From UBA7672 sp038326205 (GTDB lineage Bacteria > Pseudomonadota > Alphaproteobacteria > Caulobacterales > Hyphomonadaceae): a stretch of 64,000 nt of DNA. Positions 9,451 through 16,533 of this stretch are shown here, in pieces. Within the stretch, counting starts at the first letter, position 1. Every line of letters starts with the position of its first letter. The DNA lies in contig JBBQJV010000009.1 of assembly GCA_038326205.1 (NCBI GenBank), forward strand, positions 17,323-81,322. The letters are read 5' to 3'. The position numbers and the translations under genes were made by a program. The notes under the pieces are model-generated. The model worked only from the letters and a program-made list of their open reading frames with translations, had not been told where the DNA came from and did no database searches.

Positions 9451-9472
9451 CGCGACTGTCTCCACAGTCGCG
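9451..9472 (-). promoter_or_regulatory. Perfect hairpin upstream of the channel gene
   Basis: A perfect 9-bp inverted repeat (CGCGACTGT / ACAGTCGCG) with a 4-nt spacer lies about 28 bp upstream of the channel start codon. It could be an operator or a stem in the 5' untranslated region. No T-run follows, so it is unlikely to be a terminator. Confidence 0.4.
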
Positions 9473-9553
9473 TGACGGGTGCAAGCGTCGTAGGCATTTG
9501 CTTGCGCGGCTACGCCGGCTTCCCACACGCGATCCGCCTGCTACGCTGTTCTG

Positions 9554-9961
9554 ATGTCACAAAGCCCAGAGTTGCCCGACTTCAACGCACTGATCCCGGA
9601 CCTTTCGGCCTAGAAAAATGGCAAGGGCATTTCGCCAGAGGATTGGATCGGCGCGGAGGGCAATTTCCCACTGGCCGTCGGCTAAAGCCTGATCTTCTGG
9701 CCAAGCCTCTACCTGTTCGAGAATCATGTCCTCCGCGACGGCTTTTCGGTCGACAGTGTCCGTGCCTTCGAAAAGTCGACCGGTAACAACCGCAAGACCA
9801 TCGAGGCGGTGCTGGACCACATGTACATCGCTGACCTGCACGACACGGACGTCAAAGAGGACCAGTTTCTCTATCTCAGACGGGTACTCCGACAGATCCA
9901 TCAGGCGCAACCGCGCGCGGATCTTCCGGACCGGCATTTCGAGGTCGTTTTCTACGACTAA
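9554..9961 (+). pseudogene. Hypothetical gene interrupted by two in-frame stops
   Basis: One continuous reading frame of 136 codons from ATG 9554 to TAA 9959-9961 is broken only by TAG at 9611-9613 and TAA at 9683-9685. Between and after the stops the translation looks like an ordinary protein: a PEDWIGAEGNFPLAVG segment, then SLIFWPSLYLFENHVL, a long charged stretch, and an end of PDRHFEVVFYD. Absence of frameshifts indicates a recently inactivated gene, or a sequencing error, or readthrough. The family is unknown to me. The opposite-strand reading frame over this stretch has no ribosome-binding site and looks like a shadow. Confidence 0.6.
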
Positions 9962-10038
9962 CCAAGTGAGCACCCGGCAGACTACCAGATGACATTCTAA
10001 CAAGCCTGACGCGCATCTCGGCGAGAAGCGGAGTGCTG

Positions 10039-10476
10039 CTAGTCCAGCTTGCCGAACTGCGAGACGACCCGATCAAAGATCTTCAGCGCAACCTGCGGCT
10101 TGCGCGCGATCAGGAGGCCCAAGCTGGAGACAACCACCAGCGCGGCGATGGGCCGTTCGGCGATGATCTTCTTGGTCACTTCCATCGGCAATTCGAGCAT
10201 GGCAAGCGCCATGGCGGTCGGATCGACTTCCTGATGCTCAGGCTGGGGCTCGTCCTTCTTCTTGCTCTTGGACTGAAGACCGATCCATAGCGAGATCAAC
10301 GCGGCGAACAGTAGTGCCCCGCCTGTCACCGCCAGCGCCGCGGGCCAGGTCAGCCACAACGACAGCTGCCAAGCAGCGGCGCCCGCAAGTGCGAACAAGC
10401 CAACAATCGCCAGCAGCCCAGCTATCACGCCGACAATGGCGACGTCCTTAACGCGGTCGAAGAATCTGTCGAACAC
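10039..10476 (-). CDS. Holin-X/YqjE-like small membrane protein
   Basis: The 145-residue protein has two adjacent membrane segments (about residues 13-36 and 41-66), a charged QSKSKKKDEPQPEH loop, and a weaker third hydrophobic segment (AALVVVSSLGLLIA). This resembles the phage-holin-like YqjE superfamily. It lies 26 bp downstream of a DUF883 (YqjD/ElaB-like) gene on the same strand, the same pairing as yqjD-yqjE in enterobacteria, where the products are inner-membrane, stationary-phase proteins. The name is a family-level inference; no lytic role is implied. Confidence 0.65.
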   Translation of the reverse strand: MFDRFFDRVKDVAIVGVIAGLLAIVGLFALAGAAAWQLSLWLTWPAALAVTGGALLFAALISLWIGLQSKSKKKDEPQPEHQEVDPTAMALAMLELPMEVTKKIIAERPIAALVVVSSLGLLIARKPQVALKIFDRVVSQFGKLD

Positions 10477-10502
10477 GAATGCGTCCCCGTCGTCGGCGCC
10501 GC

Positions 10503-10805
10503 CTATTTGCGGCTCAGCGAGGCGATGATGTAGCCAGCCGCGAGAGCAATGCCGACGGCGGCCAGCGGATTTTCCTTGACCTTGTCGGCGACGATTTCGC
10601 GGTATTCGATCGCCTTGTCGCCGGCGTCCGACGCAAGGCCGCGCCCCTTGTCGGCGGCGACCTTGGCCTGATGGGCGGCGAGCGAGCCGGTGTCCTTAAG
10701 GAGAGTGGCGAGGTCCTCGCGCAACGCCTTCATATCGGCTTTGAGCGTGTCGAAATCGGTCTTGCCCGGCGTGCCGTTGCCGGACGTGCTTGAGGGTGTG
10801 GACAT
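10503..10805 (-). CDS. DUF883 (YqjD/ElaB-like) membrane-anchored protein
   Basis: The 100-residue product has a soluble, helical, lysine- and aspartate-rich body (about residues 15-75, including ADKVKENPLAAVGIALAAG) and one C-terminal membrane segment ending IIASLSRK. This is the DUF883 pattern; E. coli relatives YqjD and ElaB are tail-anchored proteins that bind ribosomes in stationary phase. The start at 10805 has GGGAG 6 nt upstream; an in-frame ATG six codons earlier overlaps that site and is less likely. It heads a two-gene unit with the YqjE-like gene. Confidence 0.8.
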   Translation of the reverse strand: MSTPSSTSGNGTPGKTDFDTLKADMKALREDLATLLKDTGSLAAHQAKVAADKGRGLASDAGDKAIEYREIVADKVKENPLAAVGIALAAGYIIASLSRK

Positions 10806-10970
10806 GGAGATCTCCCGGGGCATCTGAGATTGAACAGCCTAAACGACTGAACCTCATATAAGGTTGCGAACGCTCACGAATATGGCAAGCATCGTTAATC
10901 CTTGAAAACCATGCACGATCAAGGCCGCCCAGCCTCTTCGCGCGTGAGGCGATTTTGTTTGAAGTTATTG

Positions 10971-11016
10971 CTGTCGTCCCGGTCGCAGCGACGCAGTCGC
11001 GGAGAGCCAGGACCCA
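10971..11016. repeat. Dispersed intergenic palindromic repeat, copy 1
   Basis: A unit of the form GTCGTCCCGG...GAGAGCC(A)GGACCCA with an internal GCGAC-GCA-GTCGC hairpin lies in the gap beyond nrdB. The same outer pattern (TCRTCCCGR...CGGGACCCA) occurs near 15361-15412 (inverted) and 20981-21089. Such elements are scattered between genes in many alphaproteobacteria. The rest of the 10824-11105 gap shows nothing else recognisable. Confidence 0.55.
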
Positions 11017-11105
11017 CTTCTGAGCCCTCGGGCCTGATAAATAGGTCTCGGATAGTCGCTATGCGCCGTCCACGATGGCAATCCGGTTGCGGATGAAGCG
11101 AAGAA

Positions 11106-12161
11106 CTATTCCGCCGCGACCTGCTTCTTTATTTTGTCGAACTGGCCCCACACGCCTTCCGCGCCGTGCCATTCGCCGCCCGTTGCGCCCTTGGAATACT
11201 CGGTCGCGCGCTGCTCGAAGAAGTTGGCGTGCTCGACCCCGTTGAGGATCTCCGACAGCCACGGAATCGGGTGCTCCTTCACGCCATAGATCGCTGGCAG
11301 CTTGAGCTGCCCGAGGCGCCAGTCGGCGATGTAGCGGATGTAGTTCTTGATGTCCTGCGCCGTCATACCCTGCACCGGACCCATCGAGAAGGCGAGATCG
11401 ATGAACGCGTCCTCCATCCGGACGACCGTGCGGCAGCACTCGATAATGTCGTTCTTCACCTCGTCCGTCAGCGCGCCCGTCTCGGCCGCCAGCGTGTGGA
11501 ACACCCGGATCATGCCCTCGCAGTGCAGGCTCTCGTCCCGCACCGACCACGACACGATCTGCCCCATACCCTTCATCTTGTTGAAGCGCGGGAAGTTCAT
11601 CAGCATCGCGAAAGAGGCAAACAGCTGCAGCCCTTCGGTGAAAGCGCCGAACATCGCCACGGTCCGCAGAATGTCGGCATCCGTCTCGACACCGAACTGC
11701 TGCATGTAGTCGTGCTTGTCCTTCATCTCCTTGTACTCGGTGAAGGCCGAGAACTCCGAGTCCGGCATGCCGATCGTCTCAAGCAGCAGCGCATAGGCCG
11801 CGATGTGGATCGTCTCCATGTTGGAGAACGAGGCTAGCATCATCTTGATCTCGGTCGGGCGGAAAACGCGGGCGTAGCGCTCCATGTAGTTGTCGTTCAC
11901 TTCCACGTCCGACTGCGTGAAGAAGCGGAAGATCTGCGTCAGCAGCGCGCGCTCTGAATCATTCAGCTTGGCCGCCCAGTCCTTGCAGTCCTCGCCCAGC
12001 GGTACCTCTTCCGGCATCCAGTGGATCTGCTGCTGGCGTTTCCAGAAGTCGTAGGCCCACGGATAGCGGAACGGCTTGTAGGAGTGCGACGAGGTCAGAA
12101 TACCCGCCCGCGCAGCCGCAGGAGCAGTTGAAATTGCGAGTGTTTTGCCAACGTCAGTCAT
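11106..12161 (-). CDS. nrdB: Ribonucleotide reductase class I beta subunit
   Basis: The 351-residue protein has the full metal and radical set of class I R2: D85, E116, H119, the radical tyrosine Y123 (NMETIHIAAY), E176, E210 and H213 (RDESLH). It therefore generates the tyrosyl radical for reducing ribonucleotides with NrdA. The start at 12161 has GGAG 7 nt upstream; a longer upstream reading frame lacks one. No ATP-cone is visible at the N-terminus. nrdA lies 4.4 kb away on the same strand instead of adjacent. Two NrdR-like boxes lie 33-80 bp upstream of the start. Confidence 0.96.
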   Translation of the reverse strand: MTDVGKTLAISTAPAAARAGILTSSHSYKPFRYPWAYDFWKRQQQIHWMPEEVPLGEDCKDWAAKLNDSERALLTQIFRFFTQSDVEVNDNYMERYARVFRPTEIKMMLASFSNMETIHIAAYALLLETIGMPDSEFSAFTEYKEMKDKHDYMQQFGVETDADILRTVAMFGAFTEGLQLFASFAMLMNFPRFNKMKGMGQIVSWSVRDESLHCEGMIRVFHTLAAETGALTDEVKNDIIECCRTVVRMEDAFIDLAFSMGPVQGMTAQDIKNYIRYIADWRLGQLKLPAIYGVKEHPIPWLSEILNGVEHANFFEQRATEYSKGATGGEWHGAEGVWGQFDKIKKQVAAE

Positions 12162-12193
12162 CAGAATCTCCAGCCATCCCCGAGAGGAGCTGA

Positions 12194-12241
12194 GCACTAT
12201 ATCTAGGAGCTCCGCGCCATCGCAACCACTATACCTTGATA
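12194..12241 (-). promoter_or_regulatory. Tandem NrdR-box candidates upstream of nrdB
   Basis: Two partial palindromes, at 12194-12209 (core CACTATATCTAG) and 12226-12241 (core CACTATACCTTG), resemble the NrdR consensus ACACWATATATWGTGT, with about 11 and 10 of 16 matches by eye. Their centres are 32 bp apart, three helical turns, the spacing typical of NrdR repressor sites. A matching pair precedes nrdA. The regulator gene nrdR itself is not in the window. Confidence 0.75.
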
Positions 12242-12393
12242 AGAAGGTTAATTTTCCCTTGACTTATCGCCGGCCGGGCGAGTCTCCCACAACTCTTTCC
12301 CCGCGCCAGTCCTGACATCCGCAACATCCACAACGAAATGGTCGCGGCCCAGGCGAACCATGCGTATGCTCGTCTCAAAATCGGGAGAGAAAC

Positions 12394-13452
12394 ATGGCCG
12401 CCCTTGCAAAGCCTCTGATTCTGGCGACGCTGATCGCCGTCTCCGCCGGCCCTGCCCTTTTCGGTACGGCAATCGCGCAGTCCTCCGCCAGCGCCGCCAA
12501 GCCCAGCTTCGACGGCGTCTGGACCAACGCCTCCGGCACCCGCCTCGAGCGCCCGGCGTCTTACTCCCAGCTCGCCGTCTCCAAGGCCGACGCCGAAGCG
12601 GTCACCTCCGCCACGATGGAACGCAACGCCGCCGCCAACGCGCCTAGCGATCTCAAGCAAGGCGCCTTCAAAGACGCCAACAGCGGCGCCGGCTACAACG
12701 CCTTCTGGACCGATCCGGGCATCGGCCTGATGACCGTTCGCGGCGAGGCGCGCTCCTCCTTCATCGTCGAACCCGCAAACGGCAAGATCCCGTTCCGCGA
12801 CCGCGCGAAAAGCCTCGCCCTCCCCATCCGCGAAGGCGTCGAATACCGCTCTGGCGAAGGCGCCTATGAAGGCCCCGAAGACCTGCCCCTGCGCGAGCGT
12901 TGCCTGATCGCACAAAGCGATGGCGGCGGCCCGGTCATGCTAAGCGGGCTTTACAACAACAACTACGAATTCCATCTCACGTCGGACTATCTCGTCATCC
13001 TCGTCGAGATGGTTCACGACGCGCGCATCATTCCGATCTACGCCTCGGCCGATACCGCCCGCTCCGCGCACAAGCCCGCCGTCATCACGCCATGGCTCGG
13101 CGATGGTGTCGCGTGGTGGGAAGGCGACACACTCGTCTCCGAAACCCGCAACGTGAACCCGATTCAGACCTCGCGCACGCAGACGCCGCTGTCACCCGAA
13201 GGCACGGTCACCGAACGCTTCACCCGCATCGCGCCCGACGAACTGCTCTATCAGTTCACCGTCAACGATCCGGGCCACTACACCACCGCCTGGTCCGGCG
13301 AGTACGCGTTCAAACCCGGCAAGGGCAATGTCTACGAATACGCCTGCCACGAAGGCAATTACGCCATGGACGGCATCCTCGGGGGCGCCCGCCTGAAAGA
13401 AGCCGCCGACATGAAGCAAACCAGCGCCAAAGCCCGCACCCGCTCGCGCTGA
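12394..13452 (+). CDS. Secreted protein of unknown function
   Basis: The 352-residue protein has a signal peptide (about residues 1-28, ending AIAQ) and a soluble body with the segments PLRERCLIAQSDGGGPVM, LYNNNYEFHLTSDYLVILVE, DARIIPI and WLGDGVAWWEGDTLVSETRN. I know these motifs from uncharacterised periplasmic proteins common in sphingomonads and acidobacteria, but no activity has been assigned as far as I know. The start at 12394 has GGGAGAG upstream. A hairpin 15 bp after the stop probably ends transcription. It is transcribed opposite to nrdB and is not evidently related to it. Confidence 0.75.
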   Translation: MAALAKPLILATLIAVSAGPALFGTAIAQSSASAAKPSFDGVWTNASGTRLERPASYSQLAVSKADAEAVTSATMERNAAANAPSDLKQGAFKDANSGAGYNAFWTDPGIGLMTVRGEARSSFIVEPANGKIPFRDRAKSLALPIREGVEYRSGEGAYEGPEDLPLRERCLIAQSDGGGPVMLSGLYNNNYEFHLTSDYLVILVEMVHDARIIPIYASADTARSAHKPAVITPWLGDGVAWWEGDTLVSETRNVNPIQTSRTQTPLSPEGTVTERFTRIAPDELLYQFTVNDPGHYTTAWSGEYAFKPGKGNVYEYACHEGNYAMDGILGGARLKEAADMKQTSAKARTRSR

Positions 13453-13466
13453 TCCCTAACTGGACA

Positions 13467-13484
13467 CGGACCCTCTCGGGTCCG
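13467..13484 (+). terminator. Probable terminator of the secreted-protein gene
   Basis: A perfect 7-bp stem (CGGACCC / GGGTCCG) with a 4-nt loop is followed by CTTTCC. It is 14 bp after the stop codon. The T-run is weak, so efficiency is uncertain. Confidence 0.55.
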
Positions 13485-13608
13485 CTTTCCCGGCGGCCCG
13501 TCTGCCGAAGCTCGAAGAGCGCTGGCAGAAGGCCGGGATCCAGTCTTCGCAATTCGAGTTGCGTCAATCATCCGATCACTAGCCGGTCGCGGCAGTCGAG
13601 AGCTATGG

Positions 13609-14052
13609 ATGGCGCAGGTCTTTTCCGAGCAGGCGTTGCCGCCAGATATCCTCCAACGCGCGTCGCTGGCGGGCAATGAATATGCGTGGCGCGTTCAAGA
13701 CATTCCCGCTGTCATTGCCGCCGCGCGTGCAGCGAATTTAATCAGCGTCAGCGGCCAACTTCAGTTCAGACTGCCGGACGGCGGGACTTGTGAGTGTTAC
13801 TGGGTTGACGTCGATACTTACAAATCAGTGGATGAGGCGCTGACGTGGACCGAACGCGTGAGCCGCACTGCGGAGGTCGCTTTGCTCGACTTCGAGGTGC
13901 TTCAGCAACGTTTCGACTTCATCGCTTACGGGCGCGTTGACTTCGCATCATACCTGGACGCGCTCGTTGCTCATGGGCACGATCCTGCCAATTCTATGTG
14001 CTTTCTTTGGTCCGTGCTGAGTGAAGCGGCTGAGAAAGCCATAAAGGTCTAA
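13609..14052 (+). CDS. Hypothetical protein, 147 residues
   Basis: I do not recognise this family. The product is soluble and mixed alpha/beta, with no signal peptide or membrane segment. It contains YAWRVQDIPAVIAAARAANL near residues 24-43, a beta-rich middle (SVSGQLQFRLPDGGTCECYWVDVD) and a helical C-terminus. The coding stretch is less GC-rich than its neighbours, which may hint at acquisition. An ATG 4 nt upstream in another frame is followed by stops. It stands alone between the secreted protein and convergent rpsU. Confidence 0.6.
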   Translation: MAQVFSEQALPPDILQRASLAGNEYAWRVQDIPAVIAAARAANLISVSGQLQFRLPDGGTCECYWVDVDTYKSVDEALTWTERVSRTAEVALLDFEVLQQRFDFIAYGRVDFASYLDALVAHGHDPANSMCFLWSVLSEAAEKAIKV

Positions 14053-14262
14053 AGGCGCTTCCGGCGAGATGCTGCCGTTCGAGGAGAGAAAACTTATGGA
14101 GCACGCCGCCCACCTCCGGCCTGTTGGTGAGGAAGCCTTAACGCAGCGTGAGCATGCGGCGTGGGAGAGGCCCGAACGCCGCGTATCTACGTTGTCGGAG
14201 CTATCGTCGTGGCGGCCATGATCGCTCTCGTCGCGCGGGTATTCATGCAGCCGCCCATCCGG

Positions 14263-14496
14263 CTAGGTCCGGGTGGAGACCGGCTTCGGGAGGAGGCCTT
14301 CGCGCTGGGCGCGTTTGCGGGCCAGTTTGCGAGCCCGGCGGACGGCCTCGCCCTTTCGACGAGCCTTGGCCTCGGACGGCTTCTCGAAGGCAGTGCGGGC
14401 CTTCATTTCCCGGAAGACGCCCTCGCGTTGCATCTTCTTCTTGAGCGCCTTCAACGCTTGATCGACGTTGTTGTCACGGACCACGATAACTACGAT
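14263..14496 (-). CDS. rpsU: 30S ribosomal protein S21, apparent ATC start
   Basis: The 77-residue product matches S21: VVRDNNVDQALKALKKKMQ, then the basic helical tail RRKGEAVRRARKLARK. The start is the odd part. Family members usually begin MVxIVVRDNN; here the matching codon is ATC (14494-14496), with GGAGAG (14503-14508) exactly 6 nt upstream. No ATG, GTG or TTG lies at usable distance; the first in-frame GTG (14482-14484) would be 18 nt from the Shine-Dalgarno and would remove four residues. An ATC start is therefore inferred. S21 lies in the small-subunit platform near the mRNA exit and helps initiation. Confidence 0.88.
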   Translation of the reverse strand: MVVIVVRDNNVDQALKALKKKMQREGVFREMKARTAFEKPSEAKARRKGEAVRRARKLARKRAQREGLLPKPVSTRT

Positions 14497-14669
14497 TTGA
14501 AACTCTCCATCGCTGCCCCGGCTATGGTTTAGCCACACCGAGTTGCGCGTTCCCGATATCATGGAACATCCGTACTGCCTATCCTTCCCGCGCGACGGCG
14601 GCCGGCGACCGGCGGGCAAGGACATGGAGGCGCAGACATGCTGACAGTCTAGCCATCGCATCGGCAGCT

Positions 14670-14807
14670 TCAAAACAGGTCGCCCTGCGGGGGCGGCGGG
14701 GTTTCCTCGCCCTTCTTTTGCTTAATCGGCCGAAGGACTGCTTCTGTTTGGATGGCGTAACGGGCGGTGCTCGAACCTCGGGTAGTCGAGGCAAGGGCGG
14801 TCGTCCC
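14670..14807 (-). pseudogene. 3' remnant of a gene ending in a clamp-binding-like tail
   Basis: A 45-codon open stretch without a start codon ends STARYAIQTEAVLRPIKQK... and then PPPPQGDLF followed by TGA. QGDLF matches the beta-sliding-clamp binding motif found at the extreme C-terminus of several DNA repair and replication proteins. It is in the gap between rpsU and the IS110 relic, so it may be the surviving 3' end of a gene cut away by the insertion. The stretch is short and could be chance; family unknown. Confidence 0.35.
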
Positions 14808-14873
14808 TCAGATTGATTGTGGTTACGGCGTCAAGGCGTAGGGCCTCGCGCGAAGCATCAACGAGGATCGACC

Positions 14874-15314
14874 ATGGATCAGTATGCCGGCATCGACGTC
14901 ACTCTGGAAGCCTCCCAGGTTTGCGTTGTGGAAGAGCAGGGCAGGATTTTGAAGGGGGCTAAGGTTTCGAGCGAACCCGAGGCGCTGATCGCCTGGTTCG
15001 CCGGCTTAGATGCGCCGGCGCCGTTTGACAGGCATCGCCAGCCTCGCGGGCCTGGCTCCCCAGATCCAGCAGAGTGGCCTCAATGCCGGGCGCGCTCATA
15101 TCCAGGGCGGTAGGCCGTGTGTGCTCGCGGCCCTCTAAATATGGCCGCGCTCTCCGCCGCTCGATCCGAAGCTGGGTTCAGATCCGACTACCGCGCCATG
15201 CGCGCTGCAGGCAAACCCGCCAAGGTCGCCCTCATCGCAATCGCCAGAAAAATCGTCGTCGCCGCAAACGTAATGCTCAAAAACGACCAACCATGGACGA
15301 CACCAACCCGTTGA
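14874..15314 (+). mobile_element. Degenerate IS110-family transposase remnant
   Basis: The stretch begins with an intact start, MDQYAGIDVTLEASQVCVVE, the N-terminal DEDD region of IS110 transposases including the first aspartate. After about 50 codons it jumps to the C-terminal transposase_20 region (SLAGLAPQIQQSGLNAGRAH in another frame), shifts frame again and ends KPAKVALIAIARKIVVAANVML. About 200 central residues, including the middle catalytic residues, are missing. It is therefore an inactive internal-deletion relic. No terminal repeats are expected for this family and none were seen. Confidence 0.88.
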
Positions 15315-15360
15315 CACCAACACAGTCGCCAGACCTTCGGCCCAAACCTCAGCAATGGGG

Positions 15361-15412
15361 GCTGGGTTCCGGCTCTACGCGCTGCGCACTTCGGCCGGAA
15401 TGACAGTGACGA
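15361..15412. repeat. Dispersed intergenic palindromic repeat, copy 2
   Basis: Read on the minus strand this is GTCATTCCGGCC...GTAGAGCCGGAACCCAG, the same outline as the element at 10971-11016 in reverse orientation. It lies directly beyond the IS110 relic. Confidence 0.5.
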
Positions 15413-15453
15413 TAATTCGATCGTGCTCCCACGCACCCCAAATCCAAAAACAC

Positions 15454-15480
15454 AAAGGCCGCCCCTGAAGGACGGCCTTT
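15454..15480 (-). terminator. Terminator of the barrel-like protein gene
   Basis: An 8-bp stem (AAAGGCCG / CGGCCTTT), extended by two further pairs, is followed on the minus strand by TGTGTTTTTGG. It lies 27 bp after the stop codon at 15507. The outer A/T pairs may let it work in both directions. Confidence 0.8.
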
Positions 15481-15506
15481 GCATAAATCAGACGTTTGTC
15501 TTTCGC

Positions 15507-16259
15507 CTAGTACTTCAGCGTGTAGCTGGCCGCCGCGAACTGCTCGCGCATTTTCACGTCCTGATCGCCGGCGATGTCGTTGTAGCGCAGCTTGCGTTCG
15601 ACGAGGCCGAAGGAGAACTGTCCGCCCTCACCTGTCGACCAGGCCACACCCACCTGCAGGTCGCCCACCGTCGCCTGATCTCGCAGGGTCGCGCCATCGA
15701 TGGCGGTCTGGTCAGCAACGTTCCAGACCAGCGCTTCGTTGTCGGCGCCCACAAAGAAGTACCACGACGGCGCAGCCGTCTTCTTGCCGCGCATATCACG
15801 GTCGACGAGGTTCGCGCCCACGCGGAACTCGGCACCCGTGCGGGCCACATTGTTGCCGGCGCGGTTGCGTTCGATCTGTGCGCGCGGTGTGAAGGACAGG
15901 TCGAGGCCGAGCCCGGTCGACTCGCCCGAAGCCGCGAATGAAATTTCACCGCCGAACCGGTCGCCCTTCATGCCGCGAACCGGCATCGGGGTCGCGAGGT
16001 CAAGCGCCTCGAACCGCGCGGCAGCCAGCGGGTTCGACATGTTGTTCGGGCTGAAATCATTACCCACGCGACGCGGCGGGCCGAAGCTTGGCGCGGTTGG
16101 TTGCAGGATGATGATGTCGTCGGTCGTCTCGGTCGATACAAACGACTGAGCGCCGTCCACCGGACCAATTTGCATGACGATCGTTGCGGTGTCAGCCGGC
16201 GGGGTCGCGCAACCGAGGCACGACATGACGACGACGCTACCAGCTAGGCTTGCAATCAT
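15507..16259 (-). CDS. Putative outer-membrane beta-barrel or envelope protein
   Basis: The 250-residue protein has an N-terminal export signal with cysteines at VVMSCLGCATPP, possibly a lipobox. From about residue 100 the sequence alternates polar and nonpolar residues in short strands (GGEISFAASGESTGLGLDLSF, SWYFFVGADNEALVW, GQFSFGLVERKLRY) and ends in an aromatic-terminated strand, SYTLKY, the signature of outer-membrane insertion. The C-terminal half recalls LpxR-like (DUF2219) barrels, but I cannot confirm that. It has its own terminator and lies between the IS110 relic and nrdA. Confidence 0.6.
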   Translation of the reverse strand: MIASLAGSVVVMSCLGCATPPADTATIVMQIGPVDGAQSFVSTETTDDIIILQPTAPSFGPPRRVGNDFSPNNMSNPLAAARFEALDLATPMPVRGMKGDRFGGEISFAASGESTGLGLDLSFTPRAQIERNRAGNNVARTGAEFRVGANLVDRDMRGKKTAAPSWYFFVGADNEALVWNVADQTAIDGATLRDQATVGDLQVGVAWSTGEGGQFSFGLVERKLRYNDIAGDQDVKMREQFAAASYTLKY

Positions 16260-16446
16260 TTTAACTGCTCGTCCCAGACCTATGTGAACCGAAAGGGTGT
16301 ACCCACCTCATTGCCAAACATTTAACGCGTTTGCCCGAATTGCGTTCCTACCCGGTCCAACGGATGTTCTAGTTGAGGGGTAAAGATATCCCAAAAAGGC
16401 CATGCCCACAACTGCCGGGCAATGTACTTCCGCGCTCGTAACACGC

Positions 16447-16474
16447 AAAAAGGCGACCCTTTTCGGGGGCCGCC
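16447..16474 (-). terminator. Terminator of nrdA
   Basis: On the minus strand GGCGGCCC pairs with GGGTCGCC (8 bp with one G-U pair) and is followed directly by TTTTT. It lies 60 bp after the nrdA stop. Confidence 0.85.
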
Positions 16475-16533
16475 CTGTTGATTGTACAGGTTTCACCCGT
16501 CTTGCCGCCTGGGTCACCCGCCCCTCGAAATGC

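Noticed and set aside
9557..10003. Minus-strand frame of 148 codons over the interrupted gene
   Set aside because: Valine/aspartate-rich shadow of the plus-strand frame; the plus strand has a better protein-like translation and codon pattern.
14161..14532. Plus-strand frame of 123 codons starting with a hydrophobic segment
   Set aside because: Two thirds of it is the exact antisense of rpsU; the hydrophobic start alone is not enough, and no ribosome-binding site is present. A frameshifted small membrane protein from 14097 was considered but evidence is too thin.
15117..15314. Separate small gene starting at the ATG-like codon near 15117
   Set aside because: Its translation is the C-terminal part of an IS110 transposase (KPAKVALIAIARK region), so it belongs to the relic.
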